A stretch of DNA of 64,000 nucleotides. Source: Casuarina equisetifolia (Eukaryota > Streptophyta > Magnoliopsida > Fagales > Casuarinaceae). The position numbers and the translations under genes were made by a program. Where the stretch lies: positions 21,417,580 through 21,481,579 of the forward strand of contig CM052355.1 of assembly GCA_028551475.1 (NCBI GenBank). Reading direction: 5' to 3'. The first letter of the stretch is position 1, and each line of letters opens with the position of its first letter. Below the pieces are notes generated by a model that was not told the origin of the DNA, made no database searches, and saw only the letters and a program-made list of their open reading frames with translations. Of the stretch, positions 46,842 to 58,486 are shown one piece after another.

Positions 46842-46879
46842 ATGCCCACCGCTTTAAATAACCATTGTCCTTAAGGGTT

Positions 46880-47790
46880 AACCTCAATCTTCAAATCTTG
46901 GTGCACAAATACAAATTCTTCAACAGCCTCCATATCTTGTTGGCCTTCCTCTGCTATCATAAATATTTGCTTTGCCTTACATTAATTTCCTTTAAGCCAC
47001 TTCTCATCATAGTAGTAACATAACCCATACTCTCACCTAGCTTACCTCTAAGCATCCATGACGTGCCTAATAGGAATTCTCATGTTTGCACTTATGGTCA
47101 AAGCCTTGGAATTCCAAGTTTGTTCTCTAATAGCCTTTGATGTGGCAAAAAGATGGTATTGGTTAGCTTTTGCAAGAAATCCAATCTCACCTATCATTGA
47201 CTTGTTTGTTCTCTATTATCCATGTTGTTTATTGGATGCATGTACTTCTTGCACATCAAAGCTAGTTTGAACACATGGTTAAGGTTTTGGGATTTTAACA
47301 CCATAATTAACCCTCAAAACTTTTCTTTTAACCCAACCAAAAAGGCCTCCAAGAATGTTTCCTTTGTCCACCCTAGATTTTTTGCTAGCACCTTAAACCT
47401 TAGTTCATTGAAGTTTATAATATAAGTAACCACTGTGAAAGTTTGCCTCAACTGATGAAATGCTCATAATATTCCTTTCCAATGCTCCATTCTAAACTTA
47501 TCACATGCATCTTTCTTAAATTGAGTCTAGCTTACTTGTTTCTTTTTCATTAAGATATCTCTAACCCATTTATTAGCTAATTCCCTAAAATAAATCATTG
47601 TATATTCTACTTTCACATACTCATCTATAGGGTCAAAGTTAAAATAAATCTCACAACTAGTAATCTACTCTCTCAAATTAGGATGTCAAAACTTTGAAAA
47701 ATTAAGACACATTCTAAAGATTGAATTACCTATAGTTTGTTGACATCTAACTAAAAAATAATTAGGAATTTTCTTGTAAGGCAGTCCAAA
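46880..47790 (-). pseudogene. Gypsy gag remnant, conserved part
   Basis: Minus-strand reading gives TSCEIYFNFDPIDEYVKVEY (about 47.69-47.63 kb), then FKKDACDKFRMEH, FHQLRQTFTVVTYIINFNEL and WTKETFLEAFLVGLKE (about 47.36-47.30 kb). It parallels the gag of the gypsy at 18.6 kb segment by segment (TSCEFFFRFEPMDSHAKVNY, and others). Stops interrupt it. It has Gln (minus codon CAA, plus 47521-47523) at the position where that gypsy has the stop at 20959. Confidence 0.75.
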
Positions 47791-48589
47791 ATCCCTTTGC
47801 CACATGTTGCCCTAAATCCTAGAAATTAAGTGACATAATCCATTTTGGACTAACCTAAATTGATCCTATACAAGCCTAAAGAATTAGCCAAATTGGTTTG
47901 ATTGAAATATGGGATCTAGGCTAACCTTATACACTCATTAATGGTCTAAACAAGGAGTTGAGTTTAGCATAGCAAAATCAAATTTCCAAGGCATCCATCC
48001 CTTGGACAACTAAAAGCATTTAATACCTTTGACTATTTTGGAAATTAATGCTATCATTTAATATGTAACTATACAACTTTGATCATCTTGGGAACCTATG
48101 CAAACATTTATGATTTAATTATTTCTTTTTAACTAACTTCTTGGGTATAGGAGTCTCTCTTATAAATAACTATACTCTCTTATAACTAAGACAAATTATG
48201 AGATTAGGTTATTAAGAGTTAAGCATTGATTTACTTTGAAAGCTCTATATCTCTTTGGATTTTTTCTAAAAGTTGTGAACATTGTTACCTTATATCTCTT
48301 TGTAATTGTTTCTAATATAATGATGAGTGTTTGTCCTTGAAATTTAAGATAGTTAGTTTTTTTGTATCTTCAGTTTTCAAAAATTGTTTGTTATTGAATT
48401 TTAAGATGATGAGTTTTTGGTATTTTAGTTTTCAAAGATTGTTTATTATTAAATTTAAGGTAATGAGTTTTTTGTATATTTAGTTTTTAAAGATTATTTG
48501 TTACTAAATTCTAAGGTAGTAAATATTATATATTCTTAATTTTCAAAAATAATTTTATCTTTTACTTTCCTCCTCTATATCTCATATCA

Positions 48590-49490
48590 TTGGGCCCTCA
48601 TTTCGCCCCATCCTATTGTCTTTAAGGTCCAAAAGTCTTGATATTGGGCCCTCATCCTACTCCATCATGTCACCCTTTGACATCCAAACCTCCAAAATTA
48701 GGCCTCTATCATGTGTCTACATGCTGTCCTTTGGGTCCAAATTCCACAGAATTGGGTCCTTAGAAATTGGACCCCGAAAAAGGGGCCCCCAGAAATTGGG
48801 CTTGAAGGTTGCGACCCTAGGATTGGACCCAGAACCCACTTTAATTTGCAGCTCATGAAGGTTTGGAGGCCCTCTTGGTGGCGTTGGCAGCGACTATGGC
48901 GGAAATGGCATAGGCCGGTCACCGTAGAGAAGCTCCTGGCCTCTAGCTCCATCACCTGACTATCCCCAGCAGTGCAATGGCGGCTCTGGGCATGGCTCAA
49001 ACCCGTGAGAAATTGGGCATGGGTTTCCCCAAAACTCGAGCTGCGAAGGTGCCAAATCGGGGTGATTGGCGATGGTTTCGAGGCTGTGTTTTGTCAGCTG
49101 ACGTCCCCCGATCAATTTTGGCTTTGATCGGCCCCTGTGAAGCCCCGTGAGAGTCGGGTCGCACGATATTCAACTGCGACCCGCGTTGCTTCTGTCGGTG
49201 TCGTGTGCCGGTGACCAACTGCAAAAAAGCGGCAGGGCATTTCCGTCTAGAGTCTTGACGGTGACGAACCCGTGTTGTCCTTCCAGCACAAAGTGGCTTC
49301 TGGTGATGCGTTGGTCTGGATCACAAGTGGGCTGTCCACGGCTTACTTTGACCCTTTTGCTGCCTTTGGTTGCTCTAGCTGAATTTTTGCTTTCCTAGGG
49401 TCCTTGAGGGGGGCAAATTTCCACTGCCACTGTTCAATGAGGAAGAGGGCTTTTCCTTCTCACGTATGTCCTGCGGCCGAAAAACATCTC
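48590..49490. other. GC-rich block of unknown origin
   Basis: About 0.9 kb is clearly GC-richer than its surroundings. The phrases ATTGGGCCCTCAT and GTCCAAA recur near its left end (48590-48760), and TTGGACCC or GAAATTGGG near 48760-48830. Open frames exist on both strands, but none is long or resembles a known protein. It may be the leader of the inserted element. 47791-48589 before it is AT-rich with repeated GTTTTCAAAGATTGTTTATTA-like motifs (48370-48510) and is otherwise unremarkable. Confidence 0.45.
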
Positions 49491-49603
49491 ATTGATTGTC
49501 AATAGCAATTCTACATTGTTAACGGTTTAAAAAAGTCACATTAGCGCACAACACATCAGTCACGTTAGCATGAAGTGCCATGTCAACCTTAACCATCGTG
49601 AAA

Positions 49604-50925
49604 TGAAAATTTCTCCAAAATCTATTTGTGCCATCACCGAAAAAATTTTCAAATTAGATTTGATTTGGTTTCCGAAATCTATTTGTGCCATCACCGGAAA
49701 AATTTTCAAATTAGATTTAATTTGGTTTTGTAGATTGTTTTCAATTGCAATTCTTGTAAATTTTGGTTTATATAGACACACGAATCTGTCTTTATAATTA
49801 TCAAGAAAACTAATTCAAGAAATTTCACAAATATAGGGTTCTAGTCTCCTTTTCTTTTTCTTCTCCAACAAACCCAAAATGTTTTGGTCACTAATCCTTC
49901 CCTTCTTTCATGGTATTGAAACCTTTGGCTAATGCCCTTGTCACCAAATGCAATGTCCTCCCCTACCTCTTTCTCTATGTCCTAATTGAGTCTTAAACTT
50001 CTCTTTCTACATGACATGTTTTTTTGTTTCTTCTTTTCATGTTTATGTTTTTATAGTATTCTAGAAATGTTCTATGATAGTTCTTCTCAGTCTCTTCAAT
50101 CAGTTTTTAAACTTAAATTTATTTCCTTTTGATAGCTTTTGTGACCTTATTTTAGAGTTTAATCTTTACTTCTAGTGAGTATAATATCTCCTAATCTTAC
50201 TATTTTGTGTTCTTTACTCTACCAATGGTCATTCTAGCCTTTTATCTTATTTTACTATGCCAATGCTCATTCCAACCTTTTAACTTTGGTTAATATTTGC
50301 TTTTCCTTCTATGCCAATGTTAATTTTGACAAAATCTCCTATTTTTATTCAAATCTCTCTACTTCTTCTCTTCTTCCTCCCCCCTAATTTAAAAAATTTT
50401 AGGGTTAATTCTTAAGAAAAATTGTTTCATTCCTTCTTAGTTTAACTTGATTTATTTGGTTTCTTACCTTTCTTTCTCAAATATATTCCATGCTATTAGT
50501 TTTTTATTTTTTGCATGATGCCAATGTTGTGTTCTTCTTAAATATCAATGGTCTTTCTCTTCAACTTTTCCTTAGATACAATAGAGTATACAGTTCTCTC
50601 CACCTCCATATATTTCATGGAAGACATCATGCTATCCTCCATTAGCACTTTTATCTCTACTATTGCCTAAAATCTATATGCCGTCATCGAAAAATTCGCT
50701 AGATTGGATTTAATTAGGTTTTGTAGATTAGATTTGATTTGGTTTTGTAGATTGTTTTAATTGAAATTCTTGTAAATTTCATCTACATATAAATATCTAA
50801 ATTTATTTTTGTGATCATTTGGAAAATTGATTCAAGAAATTTCACAAATGTAGGATTCTATTCTTTTTTTCTCTTTTCTCCAATGAACCCAAAATGTTCC
50901 ATTCACTAATCCTTCCCTTATTTCA
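49604..50925 (+). mobile_element. Small LTR-like element (TRIM-like) nested in the gag-only element
   Basis: Two direct repeats (about 49604-49910 and 50664-50925) share TTGGTTTTGTAGATTGTTTT, AAATTTCACAAAT and AACCCAAAATGTT blocks, and both end CCTT...TTTCA. TGGTATTGAAACC, primer-binding-like, follows the first directly (49911). Only about 750 bp of AT-rich DNA lies between, with no domain. The left repeat is longer because of the internal duplication at 49615. The starts are uncertain, and the flanks show no clear target duplication. It may be only part of a larger insertion starting near 47.8 kb. Confidence 0.58.
49615..49728 (+). repeat. Tandem duplication, 57-bp unit x2
   Basis: CCAAAATCTATTTGTGCCATC... 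at 49615 repeats at 49672 with a handful of changes. Confidence 0.9.
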
Positions 50926-50929
50926 TACA

Positions 50930-51165
50930 TAACTTTAGGAATACTATTCTTGAAATTTTGTAAACTACTCTTGGCTTTGCTTTGTAAACTGCTTTTGAAG
51001 GTTTGTAAACTACTCTTGCTTTTGCTTGGCAAATTGCTTTTAAAGTTTTGTTAACCCTCTTGAGTTAGTGTAGACAGTTTGTGGATGTTTTCCTCTTAAG
51101 GCCTGCAACCTAGATTTGTGTTTTGCCATAGTTTGTGCCTTGCTCTTGATGGAACTGTTTCCTTT
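50930..51165 (-). pseudogene. Gypsy gag N-terminal remnant (coiled-coil-like)
   Basis: Read on the minus strand from about 51135, ATG-like MAKHKSRLQALR is followed by Lys/Gln-rich text in which FTK or FTN and KQ repeat at short intervals, broken by TAG or TAA at Gln-like positions. Charged N-terminal coils of this sort precede the conserved gag domain of chromoviruses. The text ends at about 50.93 kb where the nested insertion begins. Confidence 0.55.
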
Positions 51166-51200
51166 CTTAGGTGTCAAATTGATGTCTCTAAGACCACTAT

Positions 51201-51574
51201 TGGGACTCAAGACCTATTCAATCAACATAATTAAGGAAAAACAAATCCCAAGTATTTTGTTTTATTCAATTAAATTTAATTCCAACAACATATAATAATC
51301 AAAAGTCTAACGACAATCCCAATCCAAACCACATATAAATAATCAAATCATAACAAACTTTATAATGCTATAAAGCTACTGCTAATATACTCATCACTAA
51401 ATTGTGAGTACACAATACAACTAAAGCTAGGAAATTATTGAATGGTAAATTAGGTTTTCTCAATTGGGATGTCTCCTTTTAACAACTAATAAATCCTTAT
51501 ATCTTAACTGTTGTCTTAAGTTATTTAAGTGTGCTTTCTTTTTAATTAATATTGAGCCAAGCTTGCTCTTAACA
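51201..51574 (-). repeat. LTR (5' in element orientation) of the minus-strand gag-only element
   Basis: It is the partner of 46479-46841. On the minus strand it starts TGTTAAG at 51574, and its inner edge abuts the primer-binding-like TGGTCTTAGAGAC. Confidence 0.75.
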
Positions 51575-51605
51575 TCCTCAACATAACAAAGTTTAACATG
51601 ATGAT

Positions 51606-52078
51606 ATGGAACATCAAAGGAATTGGTGCCCTTAAAAAGCTAGCCATTTGAATGTTGAAGCATGCACGGTTGAAATTTCTCTTCTAACTTAAGCCAAAGC
51701 TTAAAGGTAGTCTTCTTAAAGGTATTGCCATTAAAGTACATTGTCCAAAAATGTTACATTTTAATCTAGTTAACACGTATCTAGTTACTTTGGACAAACA
51801 ACCTAGATGTTAGTGTTAAGGAAATGCATGCTTAACACATCACCATGGAAATGAAAACTCTGGATTTCTTTTTTACACTTGTAATTATTTATGCTAGCCA
51901 CAAGATCAATGATAGAGCTTTACTTTGACATTCTTGCCTCCAAATGAATATTGGAAATAAACTTTGGATAATAGGAAGGGACTTCAATTTTGTAACTTTG
52001 CAAGATGAGAAGGGGGAAGACAATACTAGAAAAGATTTATAATAAGTTTAAAAAGTTCATTGAAACAATCTTAGTAGA
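51606..52078 (+). pseudogene. LINE (L1-type) endonuclease fragment
   Basis: Pieces of the apurinic-type endonuclease that opens plant L1 ORF2 are readable: MIWNIKGIGALKKLAI (about 51614, like WNVRGLG...) and KLWIIGRDFNFVTLQDEKGE (about 51960-52020, matching the GDFN motif). Stops intervene. It ends abruptly at 52078, where the Copia B LTR begins. No reverse transcriptase part is present within the window. Confidence 0.65.
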
Positions 52079-53429
52079 TGCTAGGTATAATGGCTAACCA
52101 AGAAAGGGGGGTTGAATTGGTTAGTGAGCTTTAAGTCTATTAATTCTATTTTGAAGTCATACAAATGAGCATTAACAAACAACAAACACAAACACATATA
52201 GACATAAGATTTACTATGTTGGTTTGGCACTTACACCTACATCCACCCTTTGCTTCTTTCAACTTAACCATTTGAAGTCCACTTTACTTATTGATTAGGA
52301 GAAAACATTCTCGTAATCCTTTTGATTCCTCCTTAAAGGAATCACATCACTTAGTGTTACAATCACAGCACTTAGGGTTATCTTGTTACAAGAGCAAATC
52401 CCTGAATAATGTATAGTTTGTAATGGATTTTGCTAATTAAAGAGCTTATCTAAGATATAGAATACAAATCTAAGCTATAATAAAAAAAACCAACAAATTT
52501 TAACAAATTAGGGTTTTAGATTTTCATAAAATTGCAAGATATAACTCAATCTTGATTTCTCAATTTGATTTCTCAACAATTTCATGCAAAACTTCTTCTT
52601 AAACCACAGAATAGAACATTTTATAAGAGATTCAAACAATAGAAGCTAATTTAAGGTTTCTACCAAACTTGACAATATTAAAGGCTTCTTCCTATTAAGA
52701 AAGTAAGATGCTTCCATCACTTAGGGTTTCAAATCAAAGCCTTAATCATCACACGGTCATTTTGAGCTACTTTTCTAACATTCGATAAACTCTTCTACAA
52801 ATTTTCTTGTTGGGAGAGTGGACATGCGGCTGTAGAGAGAGGATGACTTCTCTTGTTAATTTGAACATATTAGAGATTAAGGCTTTTACTTGCATGAGAC
52901 ATATTTTGAGACTCAAGCCTTAGTTGAGTGACACCATTTTGGTGAGTGCAACACATTCTCAATTAAACACTTCACCGAGCTTGTGAGTTTTGGGCCTGGA
53001 TAAATCTTTGTTTCATGGGCTCAAGCTAACTTTATCTTTTATAAGCTTGAGCTTCTTGGATAAGGTTTAAGCTTTTTGGACCATGCTTAAGCAAGCATAA
53101 GCTTATCATATGAGATGGACCATTTTTGCATAAGCTCCCTCCAATGATATAAAAACCAGCATCCTATTTCTTTTTAATGTAAATACCATGCCATGCCATT
53201 CATGAATGTCATCCTATTTTATGCTTAGGAAATATTTTTTTTAGAACATAACGTATGTATCAATTTATATGGATGTAGGAAACTGGCTACTTTATAATAT
53301 CATTGATTGATATTATAATTTGTACACATTTTACTTTTTTTAATTCTATTTTACACATTAACATATGAAAAACATTTTTATACAATTAACAAGAAATTTT
53401 GTCACAACAAAACATATCTTTTTCCAATA
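52079..53429 (-). repeat. 3' LTR of Copia B (LTR family X)
   Basis: The plus-strand left end TGCTAGGTATAATGGC resembles the ends at 55039 and 62716. The right end is CCAATA, probably a changed CCAACA. It carries the family inverted repeat at 53292-53318. It cuts the LINE fragment, and the flanking GTAGA (52074-52078) is the expected half of a target duplication. Confidence 0.75.
53292..53318. repeat. Inverted repeat of LTR family X, copy 2
   Basis: Arms TTATAATATCA and TGATATTATAA surround TTGAT. The structure and position in the LTR match 8738-8764 and 56389-56415. Confidence 0.8.
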
Positions 53430-54055
53430 ATCTCCCATTTTTTAATTATGACAAAATTTTCACAAAATGGATTATATAAGATGTTTTTCATGGTAGTCAA
53501 CACAAGGCAGAGTTATCCCAATATCAAGTGTGTTTCATGACAAGCAGTAATGTTTCTTGAGTTTCATGAAAAGCAGCAACTTTCTAAAGTTTCATGACAA
53601 CCAACATAGTAGTTAAGCAATATCCACAACTATCTTGAATCTAGCTATCAATGAGAATCATCCTATCATGCAATCAACAACGATAACACCATGAAGAGAA
53701 AATAGATTTTCAACATATGTTTAGGGTGTTAGAGAGCTATCCCACATTTTGCAATAGTTAGACAAAAATGGAATATACATGTGCTAGTGCTCTCTCCCCC
53801 TTTTTGCCATAATAAAAAAAGATCATGTGATAGCACATAATAGATATAGTATAGGAGTGAAGTAGTTGAGAATGATGCCAGTAGTAAAATGAGTAAGATA
53901 GCTAATATGGTAAAGCAAATCAAGGTTCATGGTGCTTCCTTTCAAAACATGCATACTTACAGAAATAAAGAGTATATAACATAACTACTAAGAGATCTTT
54001 TCAAACAAGCACATGTGAAGCTCTTTTTAAAGAGCATAAAATGTTTCTTTATCCA

Positions 54056-55038
54056 AAGGTTTTGTAAAGGTATCAGTAAGTTGCTCATCAATTCATACAA
54101 ATTCAAGAGCAACATCACATTTCTATACATGGTCTCTAATGAAATGATGTCTTATCTGAATATACTTAGTCTTAAAGTGCTGTATATGATTTTTTGTCAA
54201 GTTTATAGTACTAGAATTGTCACATTTTAGTGGAACATTTATGGAGTAAACACCATAATCTTCCAATTGCTATTTCCTCCATAAAATTTGAGCATAATAA
54301 CTAGTAACAACTATGTATTTTGCCTTACTGGAAGAAAGAGTTACACTATTTTGTTTCTTGGAATACCAAGAAATTAACATGTTTATGAGAAAGTGGAAAG
54401 CATCACTTGTACTCTTTTTACCTATCTTATAGCCAGCATAGTTAGAATCACTAAAAGCATGCAAATCAAGTGTTATGTCTTTAGAATACCAAATTTTTAA
54501 TGTGGTCATATCTTTCAAGTATCTAAATATTCTTTTAATAGAAATTAAATGTTGTTCATTGGTTCAGATTGATATCTAGCACACAAACATACACTAAACA
54601 TAATATCTAGCCTAGATGTAGTCAAATACAGCAATGAACCAATCATTCCTCTATAGAGTTTTAAATTAACACTAGTCTCATTTTCATCATGTGATAAAGA
54701 AGTAGATGTGCTCATGGGAGTGTTTAGTGATTTGGAATCATGCATCTTGTATTTCTTAATTATCTCATTTACATATTTAGTTTGACTTATAAAAATTTCT
54801 TTGATAGTTTGCTTAATACGAACACTAAGGAAATAAGTTAATTCACCCATCAGACTCATTTTGCATGGATTTAGAAAAGTCTCTACACAAGGCAAAATTG
54901 ATAAACCCAACATAATATCATCAACATAAATTTAAATAATCAAAATATCTTTTCCTTTTGTTTTAATGAATAATGTGTTGTCTTCTTTTCCTTTTCTAAA
55001 ATCTGCACTAAGTAGAAAAGCACTCAGTTTGTCATACC
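54056..55038 (-). pseudogene. Copia B RT - RNase H remnant
   Basis: The minus strand reads RT with YVDD intact (54917-54928), MSLMGELTYFLSVRIKQTIK (about 54858-54800), SRLDIMFSVCLCARYQ (about 54618-54570), and RNase H with SDSNYAGYKIGKKSTSDAFHFL (54450-54385). Frames shift between blocks. The RNase H end (54.06-54.26 kb) is barely readable. Confidence 0.83.
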
Positions 55039-56596
55039 TGTTGGGTTTATGGCTATCCAAGAAGGGGGGTTGAATTGGATATTTGGAAGTTTAACGAATT
55101 TAAACTTTTTCTTTCAATTTGTTCTTCTATAATGAATACATCTAAACAAATTATCATAATAGTAATGAAATATCTAATAGAAGAATTAAATCAGAGAAAA
55201 TCGCACACAAGAATTTCATGGTGGTTTGGCCTTTTTTCACCTACTTCCACCCTTTTCTCTTTCAACTCAAATCGAGTTGAAATCTGCTTTACTTCAAACA
55301 AGGAGAACACCTCTCCTTCACCTTACAACTCCTCAAAAGGAGTTATATAGTTCACGGTTACAAGGTTAGGTTTACATAAACCTTAATACATCAAGCTTAC
55401 TCCTCAAATATATGATATAAGTGAGGATTCAAGCTTATCAGAGAGCTAATCGAATGTATACAAGATCAATTTAAGCTCTAATCTCAAAAACCCCAATTTC
55501 ACAAATCTAGGGTTTTTGAATTTTCAATAATCTTTATGTGCAAATAATGTTATAATCAATCTAGCACATATAAAGATTAATCTATCAAATGATATTCAAA
55601 AGATAACAAGTTTAAAGAATATCACCGAAGATTTTCTTTTCCTTCAAACAATACCGAAAGCAGCTATAAGCACAAATCAATGAGGGCTTTTGTTTCTCTT
55701 GATCAGATCAGCAAGAATATCTCTCAGCAACCCTAATATTTCATCCGTATCCTCTTTTATAGCAGGTACTTGAACCTTGAATAGATTAGGTTTTGGTTCA
55801 AACCTTTTTGAAATCCTTTTGTTGGGATTTGATGGATTCGATATTGTACTGAAGCATGTGATGATTTTTCAGCAAAATAGTTGTTCTGACATCCAGTCGC
55901 CTCACCATTCTTCCCGTTGGAGGCATCGTCACAAGAAAGAGAGATCGAGAGGAGAAGAGTTTCAGAGTGCGGCTAGGGCTTCTGTCTTTTGGTCATAAGA
56001 GCTGATGCTCTTATTTGCTTCCATACACTGCCGTTTAGAATAAATGGTTTTTCTCAGGATGCTGCCGTTTCATGCTTCATAAATTCATGGGTTGAAGCTT
56101 TCGTTTATGGGTTGAAGCACTTATTCACGGGCTGGAGCTTTCATTCATGGGCTAAAGCACTTACACATGCTGGAGCTTTCATTCACGGGCTGAATAAATA
56201 AGCTTCATGTGTCCATATGTAAATATATGGTTGGTCCATTACACCTATACATACACCAATTCCAAGTATCAAAGTTCCTTTAACATAACCAAGAATGTAG
56301 ATTAATCTATGAAATAAAATATTCAAAGATTAAATCAACTTGGTTTCATATTTGATGTTAAATAATAAAATGTAGGAACCCGGTTACTTTATAATATCAT
56401 TAATTGATATTATAATTTGCACACCTTTTACTTCCTTTGAGTTTTGATATGTGCACACAAGATCTCATATTTTCTATCATATATGCAAGTATGATATTCT
56501 ATTTAATACATGTTCAAATAAATATAAAATTCTATTTGACATATATTCTCATAAAATTTTTCTCAATCAAAACATACAAGCACATGATTTTCAACA
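55039..56596 (-). mobile_element. Solo LTR of family X inside Copia B
   Basis: It begins TGTTGGG and ends TTCAACA, with flanking ATACC (55034-55038) and ATACT (56597-56601), an imperfect target duplication. Copia A runs on without this block at the equivalent place (about 1985). It shows the GGTGGTTTGGCC phrase and the inverted repeat found in the other family X LTRs. There is no coding sequence and no primer-binding site. Confidence 0.82.
56389..56415. repeat. Inverted repeat of LTR family X, copy 3
   Basis: It is identical in its arms and centre to copy 1 (8738-8764) and is likewise preceded by GGAACCCGGTTAC or a close variant. Confidence 0.82.
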
Positions 56597-57363
56597 ATAC
56601 TAAGCTTTTAGGGCTTGTTTGAGTCCATATAAAGCTTTTGAAAGCTTAAAGACATGATCAGGACACATTGGATCTTCAAATCTAGGTGTTATTTAACATA
56701 CACTTATTCTTTAACAATACAATTTAGGAAAACACTTTTTACATCCATTTGATAAAGAGTAAAATTTATATAGAAAACAAAGGCCAGTAGCATTCAAATG
56801 GCTTCTAATCTAGCTACTAATGCAAAGGTTTCATTGTAGTCTATCCTTTCTTCTTGATTATTCCTTTGTGTAACTAATCTAGCTTTATTTCTAGTAATAA
56901 TTCCATTTCATCTAACTTATTTCTAAATACCCATTTAGTGCCAATCACCGGATGGTCTTTTGGTCTAGGAACCAAGTTCCATACTTGACTTCTCTCAAAA
57001 TAATTTAATTCTTATTGCATAGCAAGACCTAGTTTTCATCCTCAAGTGCTTCATCTATCTTCTTTGACTCTACTTGAGACAAGAAAGCTTAGTGTTCACA
57101 AGTATTGTGATATTGTGATCATGTACTCACTCTATTAGTGAGATCACCTAAAATATATTACTGATCTACCTCCCCTTTAACTCTAGGAAATGAAAAATCT
57201 CTTATTTCAAACTCCCCCTAAACTCTAGCTCAATCTTTTTCACTATTTCCTTATTCATTTGAACTAGGATTGACTCCATTTTCAGTTTAGTCATCTTCGA
57301 ACTTGAAAACTCTATAGGCTTTGCTGGTATAAGAATAATTGAGGAATATAGTCTTATCACTAA
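56597..57363 (-). pseudogene. Copia B RT start / integrase end remnant
   Basis: It aligns by eye with 1990-2178 plus 3837-4440 of Copia A (shared blocks such as GCTTTTGAAAGCTTAAAGAC and TGGTCTTTTGGTCTAGGAAC) and is broken by stops. Confidence 0.75.
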
Positions 57364-58486
57364 TGTATTAGACATTTTCAATGTCTTTCTTCAAGAGATA
57401 TTATACATGAGAGATCTTATTTATATACTCCTCAATAAAATGATGTTGTTGAACAAAAACATTATCATATCTTAGATGTCACAAAGGCACTAAAATTTTA
57501 TTGTAAAATGCTTATGCAATTTTAAGGAGAATGTATACTTGCTACTACATGCTTTATAAATAAAATACCACCTTTTGTTTTGCATGGTCAAATCCTTTAT
57601 AAGAGTAGTAATGGAAAGCCTCCTAATCTTTCACACCTTAGAGTCTTTAGTTGTCTTTGCTATGTCATGTCAATAGGGTATAACTATAAATTTGCCCCTT
57701 AAGCTATCCCTAGTATTGTTATGTCATATCCTTGTAGACAAAAGGGATATAAACTATATGATATTGAGGGAAGGTTTTTTTATAAGTAGGGATATACATT
57801 TCATGAAAATATTTTTCTTTTTTTTACATATAGATATTGTGTCATGTTCTTTTGAAGATATCCTTGTGGTGACATTTATAGGTGAGAAAAGATCAACCAC
57901 TAACCTACCTCTATCATAGATTCCTACTTCTCATTCTCCAAACAAAAGTATTTTTGAAATATCAGATATCCTCTTGAAAAATGTGTCTTCCTAATACTAG
58001 ATCCTTTTTTAGCCATTACACAAAAGTTCTCTTATGGTGAAGCTAGTGAATGCACAACTTCTTATAATGTATTACAAACACCTAATCCTACTCGTATACT
58101 TGATCTTATACCTTTTGGATGATCCACTAAAGATTTTAAGCCACCCATCTAGACTTAAAATTACATCTACAACAATGTTACATCTTGAAACAACACTTTC
58201 ATATTGTATCTCACCTTTAATTATAATCATCTTTCTATTTCCCATCAACACTTAGCTTACCTTTTGCCATAAGGCAATTAGAGATGAAAACATTAAAATC
58301 AAATCTACATTGGAAACTAGCTAATTTTGTTAGATTTTGACACATAATTTGCTTACTTAAGGTTATACGAGATGTAAAAATTGTGATGGCTTTCCAAGCA
58401 AATGATGTAGTAGCTTATTTCTATTCAATCTGCTAAAGCAGCAAAGTGAAGTAGTAGCTAATCTATTACTAATTTAAGGCTAAAGA
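57364..58486 (+). pseudogene. Copia integrase C-terminus and linker remnant (plus strand)
   Basis: The plus strand reads YTPQ-NDVVEQKHYHILDVTKAL (57415-57490), then LSHLRVFSCLCYVMSIGYNYKF (about 57630) and KGYKLYDIEGRFFISRDIHF (57741-57800), the C-terminal integrase landmarks of Ty1/copia. The text then fades towards the RT linker (about 58230-58300). It is a different lineage from Copia A/B and opposite in orientation. It is cut at 58486 by the next element. Confidence 0.75.

Larger units (their letters stand above)
46479..51574 (-). mobile_element. Gypsy-derived gag-only LTR element, minus strand, split by a 3-kb insertion
   Basis: Direct repeats of 363 bp (46479-46841) and 374 bp (51201-51574) align clearly, sharing TTAATTAATATT, GATGTCTCCTTTT and similar blocks. 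On the minus strand both begin TGTTA. A primer-binding-like TGGTCTTAGAGAC lies next to the right repeat (about 51184-51196), and a purine-rich run (GCGGTGGGC) flanks the left one. Gag pieces on the minus strand flank a central block: the N-terminal part at about 50.93-51.16 kb and the conserved part at 46.9-47.75 kb. No protease, RT or integrase trace was found between the repeats. The central 47.8-50.93 kb is later material. I found no convincing target duplication. Confidence 0.68.
52079..57363 (-). mobile_element. SIRE/Maximus-type Copia B, minus strand, incomplete
   Basis: It has a 3' LTR (52079-53429), the non-coding 3' part with the polypurine tract near 53430-53450 and a second purine run at 53795-53820, RNase H and RT (54.06-55.03 kb), and the RT start and integrase end (56.60-57.36 kb). 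Order, orientation and sequence parallel Copia A (1-4.7 kb) closely, and only the insertions differ. A solo LTR of the same LTR family interrupts it at 55039-56596. At about 57363 similarity to Copia A stops within integrase and unrelated plus-strand Copia sequence begins, so the 5' half is lost or displaced. Confidence 0.82.

Noticed and set aside
48616..49398. Overlapping short open frames in the GC-rich block as a gene
   Set aside because: None is longer than about 100 codons, the frames conflict, and I recognise no domain. I left it as a block of unknown origin.
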